The translations under genes were made by a program, and so were the position numbers. A DNA stretch of 64,000 nt from Jiella avicenniae (GTDB lineage Bacteria; Pseudomonadota; Alphaproteobacteria; Rhizobiales; Rhizobiaceae). The stretch covers positions 1 to 64,000 of the forward strand of contig NZ_JAJUWU010000024.1 of NCBI RefSeq assembly GCF_021390325.1. The letters are read 5' to 3'. Shown here in pieces: positions 8,830 to 17,509 of this stretch; position 1 is the stretch's first letter, and every line of letters begins with the position of its first letter. Under the pieces are notes generated by a model that was given only the letters and a program-made list of their open reading frames with translations, had not been told where the DNA came from and did not search any database.

Positions 8830-9435
8830 TCAGCGTCCGGCGGCCTGGACGGCGCCGGCGATCTCGTCCTGGCTCGCTTCGATATTGGCGACTTCGCGCA
8901 GAATGGTGTCGGTGACGTCGCGGGCGATGCCGTCGACCTCGCCGAGCGCCGAGCGCTTGACCTCGCCGATGCGCGCCTGGGCGGCCTCGAGCTTCTCGTC
9001 GAGCTCCGCGTCGAGGCGCTTGCGCTCCTTCTCGGCGTCGGCCTTGGCCGATTCGCGCGCCTCGTGACCGATCGAATGGGCGCGATTGCGGGCTTCGGTA
9101 AGTTCCTGCTGATAGGCGGCCTGCGCCTCGTCGGCGTCGGAGCGCATCCGCTCGGCCGCTTCGAGATCGAGCGCGATGCGATCACGCCGATTTTCCAGGA
9201 TTCCGCCGATCCGCGGCATGATCACGGTCTTCAGCAGCCAGTAGAAGATGCCGAAGGTGATCGCCAGCCACAGGAGCTGCGAAGGGAAATATTCCGGATT
9301 GAACGGGGGAAAGCCTCCCCCGTGCTCGGCCGTGGAGGTCGTGCCCTCGTGAAGGGGCTCGGCGGCGCCCTCGGCCGTCACCGGCTGGTGTACCGCCGTT
9401 TCCCCGTCCTGGGCGTAGGCTTGCGTCACGAACAT
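8830..9435 (-). CDS. atpF': F0 ATP synthase subunit b'
   Basis: The 201-residue product is the second, diverged b-type stalk subunit. It has an N-terminal region of about 50 residues, longer and more acidic/His-containing than in b, then a membrane segment near residues 55-72 (LLWLAITFGIFYWLL) and a coiled coil to the C-terminus. It is expected to pair with AtpF as a b/b' heterodimer. It lies between atpE and atpF; the ATG has GGAG 7 bp upstream. Confidence 0.93.
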   Translation of the reverse strand: MFVTQAYAQDGETAVHQPVTAEGAAEPLHEGTTSTAEHGGGFPPFNPEYFPSQLLWLAITFGIFYWLLKTVIMPRIGGILENRRDRIALDLEAAERMRSDADEAQAAYQQELTEARNRAHSIGHEARESAKADAEKERKRLDAELDEKLEAAQARIGEVKRSALGEVDGIARDVTDTILREVANIEASQDEIAGAVQAAGR

Positions 9436-9511
9436 CGCGGGTCTCCGGCAAGAACGACCGGCGGCTGTTGAGGCCGCCGGTCAGAAAGGTCGGGTCGGCT
9501 CTCGTCTCGCC

Positions 9512-9739
9512 TCAGACGGCGAAGAGCAGGAGCAGCGCGACGAGGAGCGAGAAGATGCCGAGCGCTTCCGTCACCGCGAAGCCGAAGATCAGGCGACCGA
9601 ACTGGCCGTCGGCGGCCGAGGGGTTGCGCAGGGCGCCGGCGAGATACTGGCCGAAGATCGTGCCGAGGCCGATTCCGGCGCCGCCCATGCCGAGGCAGGC
9701 GAGACCGGCACCGATGAACTTTGCTGCATCCGCTTCCAT
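9512..9739 (-). CDS. atpE: F0 ATP synthase subunit c
   Basis: Subunit c forms the proton-driven rotor ring. The 75-residue hairpin shows the glycine-rich first helix ([14 protein letters not shown]), the polar loop RNPSAADGQ, and the second helix with the proton-carrying Glu in [18 protein letters not shown]. Strong ribosome site AAAGGAG lies 9 bp before the ATG. No sodium-binding pattern is visible, so it should be proton-coupled. Confidence 0.97.
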   Translation of the reverse strand: MEADAAKFIGAGLACLGMGGAGIGLGTIFGQYLAGALRNPSAADGQFGRLIFGFAVTEALGIFSLLVALLLLFAV

Positions 9740-9843
9740 GTGAGTACTCCTTTGAATGGGTTTGCCGAGCGGCGGTGATTTGGGCGCCCAGGCGCCCGGC
9801 GGAGAGATGGCCGGGCCGGCCACCCTCGAACGGTGTCGGGGGA

Positions 9844-10602
9844 TCAGTGGCCCGGGTGAATGGCGTCGTTGAGATACATGCAGGTCAGCACCGCGAAGAC
9901 GTAGGCCTGCAGGGCCGCGACCAGGAATTCCAGCGCCGTCAGGGCGACGACCATCAACAGCGGCAGGATCGAGCCGAGGATGCCGAGCGCGCCGAAGGCG
10001 CTGAGCGAGACGATGAAGCCCGCGAAGACCTTCAGCGTGATGTGGCCGGCCAGCATGTTGGCGAAGAGACGAACCGAGAGCGAGACCGGCCGGGACAGGA
10101 ACGAGACGACCTCGATCAGCACCACCAGCGGCAGCAGGACACCCGGCACGCCTTCGGGAACGAAGAGTTTGAAGAAGTGCAGGCCGTGCTTCATCAGGCC
10201 GTAGCCGACGACCACCGCCATCACCAGCATGGCGAGGGCGAAGGTGACGATCAGATGGCTGGTGACCGTGAAGAAATACGGGACCATGCCGAACAGGTTC
10301 GCCACCAGGACGAAGGTGAAGATCGAGAAGACGAAGGGAAAGAACCGCATCCCCGCCGTGCCGGCGGCGTCGCGCAGCATGTTGGCGGTGAACTCGTAGG
10401 TCAGTTCGGTGATCGACTGGCCGCGCGAGGGAACGAGGCCGCGCCCGCGCGTGGTGTAATAGAGGAACGCGGCGGTGACCGCGACGGTCAGCACCATGAA
10501 CAGGGCGGAATTCGTAAAGGAGAAATCCCAGTCGCCGATCTTGATCGGCACGATACGATTGATCTGGAACTGGTGAATCGGATCTGTCGGGTCGTGTTCC
10601 AA
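9844..10602 (-). CDS. atpB: F0 ATP synthase subunit a
   Basis: Subunit a provides the proton half-channels beside the c ring. The 252-residue multi-spanning protein has the essential Arg in the motif [14 protein letters not shown] (about residue 182) and the conserved C-terminal helix with [16 protein letters not shown]. The start codon appears to be TTG at 10602, with AAGGA 9 bp upstream; no ATG lies at a suitable place. It is the second gene in the F0 operon, 95 bp after atpI. Confidence 0.95.
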   Translation of the reverse strand: MEHDPTDPIHQFQINRIVPIKIGDWDFSFTNSALFMVLTVAVTAAFLYYTTRGRGLVPSRGQSITELTYEFTANMLRDAAGTAGMRFFPFVFSIFTFVLVANLFGMVPYFFTVTSHLIVTFALAMLVMAVVVGYGLMKHGLHFFKLFVPEGVPGVLLPLVVLIEVVSFLSRPVSLSVRLFANMLAGHITLKVFAGFIVSLSAFGALGILGSILPLLMVVALTALEFLVAALQAYVFAVLTCMYLNDAIHPGH

Positions 10603-10697
10603 ACGGCCTGGTCCTTCGTGGAATGCGTTCGCCCAAATTTGAGACGCTCAGCCCATAGCGTTCCCGAAGGCGCGAAGCAACACCTTATCGCCGAGTT

Positions 10698-11132
10698 TCA
10701 CGCCCGTTTCGATCCGCTTTCCTCTTTGCGGGCCGAAGCTTCGTCCGGCTCTGCGGAAGCATCCGGCCGAGGGGGCGGGGCGGGCGAGACCGAGCGCAGC
10801 ACGTTGCGCACGCCGGCGGCAAATCCGATCATCAGGAAAACCACGAGGCCGAGCGGCATCGTCCCGGCGAGACGGTCGATGCCATAGCCGATGGCGGCCC
10901 CGACGACGATGCCGGCGACGAATTCCGAGGCGAGCTTCAGCCCCTCGGCGATGCCCTGGGAGGTGCCGGGGCGGCGCCGCTTTTCGGCCTCGACGTCGCT
11001 GCGCGCGCGGTGCGAGGCGAGTTTGGCGTCGAGCGCGGCGCGCCGGGCATCCCAGGCGGCACGATCGGCCGGCGACGGCGCCTCGACCGCCCGCTGCCCG
11101 CCGTTCTCCGCCTGCCCGTCTTCCTCAGCCAC
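10698..11132 (-). CDS. atpI: F0F1 ATP synthase assembly protein AtpI
   Basis: AtpI helps c-ring assembly. The protein of about 144 residues has a charged N-terminal half and two close membrane segments (EFVAGIVVGAAIGYGID and LGLVVFLMIGFAAGVRNV), the usual AtpI_Gate1 pattern. The start is taken as GTG at 11132, with GAGGAAA 9 bp upstream; another GTG at 11141 is too close to that element. The C-terminal tail (about 30 residues, Pro/Ser/Glu-rich) is longer than in many homologues. Confidence 0.88.
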   Translation of the reverse strand: MAEEDGQAENGGQRAVEAPSPADRAAWDARRAALDAKLASHRARSDVEAEKRRRPGTSQGIAEGLKLASEFVAGIVVGAAIGYGIDRLAGTMPLGLVVFLMIGFAAGVRNVLRSVSPAPPPRPDASAEPDEASARKEESGSKRA

Positions 11133-11241
11133 GATCGTCACTTTCCTCGTCGGTCCGCGGCCCGTCGCCGCGCTCGGTCGGCCCGATGCCGCGTCTTGCA
11201 CGTCAGCACTCGCAGGAGCGCCGCGGCGATGCAAGCCGTTC

Positions 11242-12288
11242 CTACTTCGAGGATTCCTCCGAAACGCCGCCCATCGAGCGGCTCTTCAAGAGGCTGGCGA
11301 CCGTGGTGATCGCCAGAATGGCGACGATCACGCCGAGGGACAGCGGCGTCGAGATGTGCGGCAGGCCCTCGACCGCCTGGCCGCCATTGATGAAGGACAG
11401 GTCGTTCTCCTCCAGCGCATGGAAGATCAGCTTGACGCCGATGAAGCCGAGGACGAGGGCGAGCCCGAGGCCGAGATAGACCAGCCGGTCGAGCAGCCCG
11501 CCGAGCAGGAAGTAGAGCTGCAGCAGGCCGAGCAGGGCGAAGGCGTTGGCGGTGAAGACGATGTAGGGCGCGTCGGTGAGGCCGTAGATCGCCGGGATCG
11601 AGTCGAGGGCGAAGAGGATGTCGGTCATCCCGAGCGCGATGATGACGATGATCATCGGCGTATAGAACAGCTTGCCGTCGAGCCGCACGGTAAGAGCATT
11701 GCCGTGATAGTCCGAGGTGATCGGCAGGTGGCCCTGCACCCATTTCACCACCGCGTTCGGCTCGTATTCCTCGTCCGTCGACTTGTGCCCGACGAGACTT
11801 TCCTTGGCGAGCTTCCAGGCGGTCCACAGGAGGAACAGGCCGAAGATGTAGAACACCCAGGCGAAGCGCTCGATCGCCGCGGCGCCGATGCCGATGAAGA
11901 TGCCGCGCATGATCAAAGCGAGCACGATGCCGATGAGCAGCGCCTTCTGCTGGTCCTCCCCCGGCACGCGGAACGACTTCATGATGATGACGAAGACGAA
12001 GAGATTGTCGACCGACAGGCTCTTCTCGGTGATGAAGCCGGCGAAGAATTCGACGCCGTGGACGTGGTCCCAGAACCAGAAGACGCCGCCGCCGAAGATG
12101 CAGGCGATGGCGACGTAGAAGACCGACCAGAAGGTCGCTTCCTTGAAGCTCGGCTCGTGGGCCTTCCTGACATGGGTGACGAAATCGAAGACGAAGAGGG
12201 CCGCAATGCCGCCGATGGTGGCGAGCCACACCCAAACCGGCACCGCGCCGGATCCGCCGCTTGCGGCGCCAACGTCCATCGCTTCCAC
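11242..12288 (-). CDS. TerC family integral membrane protein (Alx-like)
   Basis: The 348-residue protein has about nine hydrophobic segments and the TerC hallmark EKSLSVDNLFVFVIIM near residue 88, plus a second half with GMTDILFALDSIPAIYG. TerC/Alx proteins are linked to manganese export or metal loading of secreted proteins, or to tellurite resistance. The likely start is GTG at 12288 with GGGAGA 5 bp upstream; an ATG three codons later (12279) is the alternative. A long upstream leader with an inverted repeat is described separately. It lies upstream of atpI on the same strand, with a 109 bp gap. Confidence 0.92.
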   Translation of the reverse strand: MEAMDVGAASGGSGAVPVWVWLATIGGIAALFVFDFVTHVRKAHEPSFKEATFWSVFYVAIACIFGGGVFWFWDHVHGVEFFAGFITEKSLSVDNLFVFVIIMKSFRVPGEDQQKALLIGIVLALIMRGIFIGIGAAAIERFAWVFYIFGLFLLWTAWKLAKESLVGHKSTDEEYEPNAVVKWVQGHLPITSDYHGNALTVRLDGKLFYTPMIIVIIALGMTDILFALDSIPAIYGLTDAPYIVFTANAFALLGLLQLYFLLGGLLDRLVYLGLGLALVLGFIGVKLIFHALEENDLSFINGGQAVEGLPHISTPLSLGVIVAILAITTVASLLKSRSMGGVSEESSK

Positions 12289-12303
12289 TCAACTCTCCCA
12301 ATT

Positions 12304-12452
12304 CTGACGCCGGAGCCATTTCGTCGCCCGTAGATGTGAAGGGCGCCGACGAATTGAAAGCCCCGGCAGCCGGTCCGGCGAAACGAGCGGTGTCGCATTG
12401 TCGTGTGGTCGGTGGAGAAAGGTCGCGCAGAGCCGCCGACGACCGGCGTCAG
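12304..12452 (-). promoter_or_regulatory. Structured leader region upstream of terC
   Basis: Perfect 10 bp inverted repeat arms CTGACGCCGG (12304-12313) and CCGGCGTCAG (12443-12452) enclose the terC leader, with a further hairpin built from TTCGTCGGCGCCC and GGGCGACGAA inside. Some terC/alx genes are controlled by a manganese riboswitch of the yybP-ykoY class. I cannot identify that motif here, so this is only a candidate structured leader. The outer arm touches the eutC stop region. Confidence 0.3.
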
Positions 12453-13279
12453 CTTTCGCGTTCCGCGCCGGCCGGCAGCGCCGCCGCCGGCGCGGCGAGC
12501 GCCGGCCGGTCGTCCGCGTCGTCCTTCAGCCTCGTCCCGGACAGGCCGAGTTCGGCCGCGCGGAGAACGAGGCCGGCGAGCTTTTCCCCGGCGATCTGCG
12601 GCGACAGGCCGCCCGGCCGGATGTTGGAGACGCAGTTGCGATCGGCGTCGGACCGGCCGGTCTTCGGGCCGAAGGTGAGATAGGCGCCGAGGCTGTTCGC
12701 CGCCGAAAGACCGGGCCGCTCGCCGATCAGCATCAGCGCGATCTTCGCGCCGAGGGCTTCGCCGATGGGATCCGACAGCGCCACCCGGGCGCCGGTCGCG
12801 ACGACGACGGGGGCGAGGGTCCACTCCTTCGGCAGCGCCGAAAGGAGGCCGCCCGCGACCTCGGCGCCATGGGCGTTCACCGCCGTCGCCGACAGGCCGT
12901 CGCCGACGACGACGACGAGATCGAAGCGTGGGCCCGCCGCCGCCCGAAGCTTCTCCCGCGACGCCTCCGCCAGCCGCCGGCCGAGATCGGGGCGCCTCAG
13001 ATAGGTGGCACGGTCCTGTGCCCGGCTCTCGACCGCAAGGGTTTCGAAACCGGCATCCGCCAGCGTCCTTGCGATCGCCTCGGCCCGAAATTCCGAATGC
13101 ACGGCGTCGCGGGCCTTGGCGTGGGCCTCGGCGAAATCGAGACGGGCCGCCGTCGGCAGGCCCGCCCCGCGCCGGCCGAGGCCGATGCGCGCCTCGGTGA
13201 ATTTGCTGAGGCGTTTCAGCGGGTGGTCGCTGCGCTCGACCGGGGCGAAGGACGGGTCACGTGGCTCGTCGACGGACAT
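12449..13279 (-). CDS. eutC: Ethanolamine ammonia-lyase small subunit
   Basis: EutC is the small subunit of the coenzyme B12-dependent ammonia-lyase that turns ethanolamine into acetaldehyde and ammonia. Family marks in the 276-residue product are the N-terminal ARIGLGRRGAGLPT segment, DLVVVVGDGLSATAVN and the C-terminal RNCVSNIRPGGLS. The ATG at 13279 has GGGAAG 7 bp upstream; an in-frame ATG at 13294 is possible. It is normally just after eutB; here a 437-452 bp gap carrying a paired repeat separates them. No microcompartment shell genes are seen, so this is the simple catabolic type. Confidence 0.93.
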   Translation of the reverse strand: MSVDEPRDPSFAPVERSDHPLKRLSKFTEARIGLGRRGAGLPTAARLDFAEAHAKARDAVHSEFRAEAIARTLADAGFETLAVESRAQDRATYLRRPDLGRRLAEASREKLRAAAGPRFDLVVVVGDGLSATAVNAHGAEVAGGLLSALPKEWTLAPVVVATGARVALSDPIGEALGAKIALMLIGERPGLSAANSLGAYLTFGPKTGRSDADRNCVSNIRPGGLSPQIAGEKLAGLVLRAAELGLSGTRLKDDADDRPALAAPAAALPAGAERES

Positions 13280-13731
13280 TCCGGTGCTTCCCATTCATGG
13301 TCGCATGAGGCTCAGGCGAGCGGCGAGCCGGACAGGGCTTCGACATCGGGCTTCCATGCCTTGCCATGCCAAGCAGAAGCTTCGCTGTGGAAGCGCGTGG
13401 AAGGATGGCCGCATCCCCCAAAACTTCGTCATCCCGGCCCCCGAGCCGGGATCCATTCCAAACCGTCGACACTGCCAAGCCGGTCGACCTCCAGCCAAGA
13501 GTGTTTTCTGCCCTGAGAGGGCGGTTTCAACGCGGAGGGATGGATCCCGGGTCAAGCCCGGGATGACGAGGTTTCGATGTTCCCGCCTCACCTGCCATGT
13601 CGATTCATCACGCGAGCCAGCGGCCGACGGAGCCTTGCACCAGAGGGGCAAATGACGTCGATGCCGAGCCCGAGGGCGACCGTAAGCAGGGGGCGGCGCC
13701 TCGAAATTCGCGTCCGGCCCCGCCCCGCCCG
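13280..13731. repeat. eutB-eutC gap with an inverted pair of family-2 palindromes
   Basis: Two palindromic units in opposite orientation, about 13427-13454 (CGTCATCCCGGC...GCCGGGATCC) and 13542-13580 (GGATCCCGGGT...ACCCGGGATGACG-like, then AGGTTTCGATG), enclose about 90 bp. The rest of the gap shows no convincing gene. The same paired arrangement is seen at 26018-26149. The insertion lies inside what is normally a tightly packed eutBC pair. Confidence 0.75.
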
Positions 13732-15099
13732 TCATTGTGCCGCCTCGAGCAGCTTCGACCGCGCGATGAGGCCGGCATCGCCGCGGCGCGTCTCGGGCAG
13801 GAGGTAACCCGCCTCGTCGAACACGCCGGCCTGCCTCAGCCACGCCTCGAATTCCGGCGCCGGCTTGAGGCCGAGCGCCCGGCGGACATAGGCGGCGTCG
13901 TGATAGGAGGTCGACTGGTAGTTCAGCATGACGTCGTCGGAGCCCGGCACGCCCATGACGAAATTGACCCCGGCGACGGCGAGCAGCGTCAACAGATTGT
14001 CCATGTCGTCCTGATCGGCCTCGGCATGGTTGGTGTAGCAGACGTCGACGCCCATCGGCACGCCGAGCAGCTTGCCGCAGAAATGGTCCTCGAGGCCGGC
14101 CCTCGTGATCTCCTTGCCGTCATAGAGATATTCCGGGCCGATGAAGCCGACGACGGTGTTGACCAGCAGCGGATCGAAAGCGCGCGCGACGGCATAGGCC
14201 CGCGCCTCCATGGTCTGCTGGTCGATGCCGAAATGGGCGTCGGCCGACAGAGCCGCCCCCTGCCCCGTTTCGAAATACATCACGTCCTCGCCGATCGTGC
14301 CGCGCTTCAGGGATTTCGCGGCGTCCTGGGCTTCCTTCAGCATGGCCAGCGAAATGCCGAAGGAGGCGTTGGCCTTTTCCGATCCGGCGATCGACTGGAA
14401 GACGAGATCCACCGGCGCACCGCGGGACATGCAGTCGATCGCCGTCGTGACGTGGGCGAGGACGCAGGACTGCACCGGACAATCGAGCCTGAGGCGCAGC
14501 TCCTCGATCAGTTCGAGCAGCCGGCGCATGGCCGACGGGCTGTCGGTCGCCGGATTGATGCCGATCACCGCGTCGCCGCAGCCGAAGGCGAGACCGTCGA
14601 GGATCGAAGCCGCAACGCCCTTGGCATCGTCGGTCGGATGGTTCGGCTGGATGCGCACCGAAAGCCGCCCCGGCAGGCCGACCGTGGTGCGGAACTTCGT
14701 CACCACCGGCCGTTTCCTCGCGATGGCGATCAGATCCTGGTTGCGGCAGATCTTCGAGACGGCCGCCACCATCTCCGGTGTCAGCGCCCATTTCAGCGCG
14801 CCGATCGCCTCGCTCGTCGCCTCGTCCGACAGGAGCCAGTCGCGGAATTCGCCGACGGAAAAGCCGGCGATCGGCCGGAAGGCCGCATCATCGTGCTGGT
14901 CGAGGATCAGCCGCTGAACCTCGTCGTCTTCCGGCTCGATCAGGGGGGTGGCGAGGATCTCGGCGAGGCCGGTGTCGGCCAGTCGCCGCTGCGCCTTCAC
15001 CCGCGCTTCCTGGCTTTCCGCCGCGACACCGGCGAGGAAATCGCCGGAGCGGGCCGGCGAGGCCTCGGCGAGGAGGGTCCTGAGCTGTTCGGGGGCCAT
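13732..15099 (-). CDS. eutB: Ethanolamine ammonia-lyase large subunit
   Basis: EutB is the catalytic TIM-barrel subunit that binds ethanolamine and, with EutC, adenosylcobalamin. The 455-residue product is the expected length and shows conserved stretches such as KICRNQDLI, TTVGLPGRLSVRIQPNHPTD, GDAVIGINPATDS and VCYTNHAEADQDDMD. The ATG at 15099 follows AAGGACGAGG; an in-frame TTG at 15120 is disfavoured. Acetaldehyde produced here could feed acetyl-CoA via an aldehyde dehydrogenase and the acs gene at the far end, but these are not linked. Confidence 0.96.
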   Translation of the reverse strand: MAPEQLRTLLAEASPARSGDFLAGVAAESQEARVKAQRRLADTGLAEILATPLIEPEDDEVQRLILDQHDDAAFRPIAGFSVGEFRDWLLSDEATSEAIGALKWALTPEMVAAVSKICRNQDLIAIARKRPVVTKFRTTVGLPGRLSVRIQPNHPTDDAKGVAASILDGLAFGCGDAVIGINPATDSPSAMRRLLELIEELRLRLDCPVQSCVLAHVTTAIDCMSRGAPVDLVFQSIAGSEKANASFGISLAMLKEAQDAAKSLKRGTIGEDVMYFETGQGAALSADAHFGIDQQTMEARAYAVARAFDPLLVNTVVGFIGPEYLYDGKEITRAGLEDHFCGKLLGVPMGVDVCYTNHAEADQDDMDNLLTLLAVAGVNFVMGVPGSDDVMLNYQSTSYHDAAYVRRALGLKPAPEFEAWLRQAGVFDEAGYLLPETRRGDAGLIARSKLLEAAQ

Positions 15100-15125
15100 G
15101 GCGGAGCCTCGTCCTTGCAAAGCGC

Positions 15126-15157
15126 GGCAGAGCGCGCATCGGCGACCGCGCTCTGCC
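15126..15157 (-). terminator. Strong hairpin between mmsB and eutB
   Basis: Perfect 11 bp arms GGCAGAGCGCG and CGCGCTCTGCC with a 10-base loop lie about 100 bp beyond the mmsB stop and just upstream of eutB. It probably ends the upstream valine-catabolism transcript; no clear T-tract is seen. Confidence 0.6.
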
Positions 15158-15258
15158 AGGAGAGGATCGGGCCGCCGGTAGTTGACCCATGGAACGGCAT
15201 TTTTCGTCGGTGGTCAAACGCTGTGCAGGATCGAACGCCGGGTCTGCCGGCCGTCGCC

Positions 15259-16119
15259 TCACTCCGCGCTCAGCTTCTCCAGGATCGCCGAAAAGTCCCT
15301 GCCCTTGCCGCCGGCTTCGACGAAGGCCCTGTAGACGTCCCGTGCATGGCGGCCGAGTTCGGTGGAAGCGCCGTTCTTTTCGGCGGCGGTCTGGGAGAGG
15401 TCGAGGTCCTTCAGCATCAGCTCGGCGGCAAAGCCCGGCTTGTAGCCGCGGTCGGCGGGGCTTTCGGGACCGACGCCCGGCGCCGGGCAATAGGTGTTGA
15501 GCGACCAGCAGGAGCCCGACGAGGTGGAGGCGACGTCGAACATCGCCTGTCGGTCGAGGCCGAGCTTGTCGGCGAGGTGAAACGCCTCGCAGACGCCGAT
15601 CATCGAAATTCCGAGGATCATGTTGTTGCAGATCTTCGCCGCCTGGCCGGCGCCGGCCTCGCCGCAATGGACGACCTTCGCCCCCATGATCTCGAACAGC
15701 GGCCGGCCCTTGGCGAAGGCTGCCTCGGACCCGCCGACCATGAAGGTCAGCGTGCCGGCGGCAGCGCCCCCGGTGCCGCCCGAGACCGGCGCGTCGAGGG
15801 ACATCAGCCCTTTGGCGTCGGCGAGATCGTGGACGGCGCGGGCGCTCTCGACGTCGATGGTCGAGCAGTCGATGATCAGCGCCTCGGGCTCGGCCGCAGC
15901 GACGACGGCTTCATGCACCGTTCTGACGATCGCGCCGTTCGGCAGCATGGTGACGATCACCTCCTGCCCGGCCACGGCCGCTTCCATCGCCGCGGCGGGG
16001 GCCACCCCCTCGACCGTCACCCCGGCCGTGTCGAAGCCGGTGACCGCGTGGCCGGCCGCCGCGAGGTTCTTCGCCATCGGCGCGCCCATGTTGCCGAGAC
16101 CGATAAATCCGATCTTCAT
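15259..16119 (-). CDS. mmsB: 3-hydroxyisobutyrate dehydrogenase
   Basis: MmsB oxidises 3-hydroxyisobutyrate to methylmalonate semialdehyde with NAD in valine breakdown. The 286-residue protein starts with the Rossmann motif GFIGLGNMGAPMAKNL, carries DAPVSGGTGGA (substrate-binding signature) near residue 120, and the catalytic Lys in GQAAKICNN near 168. It is the second gene of a leftward pair after the hydrolase that makes its substrate, with a 111 bp gap. Confidence 0.92.
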   Translation of the reverse strand: MKIGFIGLGNMGAPMAKNLAAAGHAVTGFDTAGVTVEGVAPAAAMEAAVAGQEVIVTMLPNGAIVRTVHEAVVAAAEPEALIIDCSTIDVESARAVHDLADAKGLMSLDAPVSGGTGGAAAGTLTFMVGGSEAAFAKGRPLFEIMGAKVVHCGEAGAGQAAKICNNMILGISMIGVCEAFHLADKLGLDRQAMFDVASTSSGSCWSLNTYCPAPGVGPESPADRGYKPGFAAELMLKDLDLSQTAAEKNGASTELGRHARDVYRAFVEAGGKGRDFSAILEKLSAE

Positions 16120-16230
16120 GGCATCTCCTCCCCTGTTGTCCTGCGGCGGCGCCTTCGGCCGCCCACGCTGATACGAGTCGGGAAGCTAGCGCCTCCGTCC
16201 GCCCGACACATCATCGAAATTCGGCGCCGG

Positions 16231-17298
16231 TCAGAACGCCAGCTCGTCCTTTCCGAGCGGCGCCAGCATCGCCGCGACGCTTTCTTGCGGCAGATCCTCG
16301 ACGCGATCGGCGGACCAACGGGGATTTTTGTCCTTGTCGATGACGACCGCGCGGGTGCCTTCGAGAAAGTCGCCCATCGACTGGGCGCGATGGGTGTAGC
16401 GGTATTCGCGCTGCAGCGCCGTCTCGATCGCCGGATCGGCTCTGGCCGCGCGCACGAGCTCCAGCGTCACCGCCACCGAAAGCGGCGAGCCGCGGCGGAT
16501 GGTCTCGGCGGTCCGAAGCGCGAAGTCGCCGCCATCCGCCTCCAGCGCCGCGAGGATGCCCGGAGCGTCCGGCTTCCCGAAGAACCGGTCGATCTCGCCC
16601 ATCCGGCTCTCCAATATGCCGGGTTCGGGCGCCTCGAAGAGATCGTCGAGGGCTCGCGGATCGCCGGTGGATTCCAGCCGGCCGATCGCCTCGCCGATCT
16701 TCGCCGAGGGCAGATACCGGTCGGCGAAGCCTGTGAGGATCGCGTCGGCGGCCTTCATGCGAAAGCCGGTGAGGCCGAGATATTCGCCGAGCCGGCCGGG
16801 CGCTCTCGCCAGGACCAGCGAGCCGCCGACGTCGGGGATGAGGCCGATGCCGCATTCGGGCATCGCCACCATCGAGCGCTCGGTGACGATCTTCAGGTCG
16901 CCATGGGCCGATAGGCCCACGCCGCCGCCCATGACGATGCCGTCCATCATCGCGACATAGGGCTTCGGGAAGCGGGCGATCGCCCGGTTCATCCGGTATT
17001 CGTCGGCAAAGAACCGCCGCGCCGGGTCGAACCGGCCGGCCTTGCCCTCGTGATAGAGCGCGGCGATGTCGCCGCCGGCCGAAAACGCCTTCTCGCCGAC
17101 GGCATCGATGACCACCAGCTTCACCGTCTCGTCCTTCGCCCAGGCGTCGAGGGCCGCATGGATCGCCAGCGCCATGTCGTGGTCGAGGGCGTTCAGCGCC
17201 TTCGGCTTGGCGAGGGTGATACGCCCGGCCTGCCCGGCCTTCCGCAGGACGACGTTGCCGCTCGCCCCCATGCCAGCCTCTCCGACGCCTTGTGTCAT
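16231..17298 (-). CDS. 3-hydroxyisobutyryl-CoA hydrolase (enoyl-CoA hydratase superfamily)
   Basis: The 355-residue product belongs to the HIBCH branch of the crotonase fold: KPKALNALDHDM near the N-terminus, the oxyanion loop SAGGDIAALY, and GGGVGLSAHG. It is longer than plain enoyl-CoA hydratases by the extra C-terminal domain typical of HIBCH. It hydrolyses 3-hydroxyisobutyryl-CoA in valine catabolism, feeding the dehydrogenase encoded just downstream; this adjacency strongly supports the call. The ATG at 17298 follows GGGGA by about 9 bp. Confidence 0.9.
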   Translation of the reverse strand: MTQGVGEAGMGASGNVVLRKAGQAGRITLAKPKALNALDHDMALAIHAALDAWAKDETVKLVVIDAVGEKAFSAGGDIAALYHEGKAGRFDPARRFFADEYRMNRAIARFPKPYVAMMDGIVMGGGVGLSAHGDLKIVTERSMVAMPECGIGLIPDVGGSLVLARAPGRLGEYLGLTGFRMKAADAILTGFADRYLPSAKIGEAIGRLESTGDPRALDDLFEAPEPGILESRMGEIDRFFGKPDAPGILAALEADGGDFALRTAETIRRGSPLSVAVTLELVRAARADPAIETALQREYRYTHRAQSMGDFLEGTRAVVIDKDKNPRWSADRVEDLPQESVAAMLAPLGKDELAF

Positions 17299-17509
17299 GG
17301 CTCGATTCCCCGTTTGGCCTTCGTTTCGGCTTTCGTGCCAAGATGTCGTCTTCGCCCGGCTTGTCCAACCGAAAGGCCGCCGAGTCCTGCCCTGCGGCAT
17401 CCACACGGCTCGGTCAGGCTCGTTCCGCGAACTGCGAAACGCGGCCGAGGGCGGTGACTGGCGGTGAGGACGCGTTGACGCGGCTGGGCGGCAGGGCGAC
17501 ACGAAGGAC

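Noticed and set aside
13597-16914. A 1105-codon open frame on the plus strand
   Set aside because: It runs antisense across eutB, mmsB and the hydrolase gene, whose family motifs are clear. Its translation is rich in Arg, Gly and Asp-Arg repeats typical of antisense frames in GC-rich DNA.
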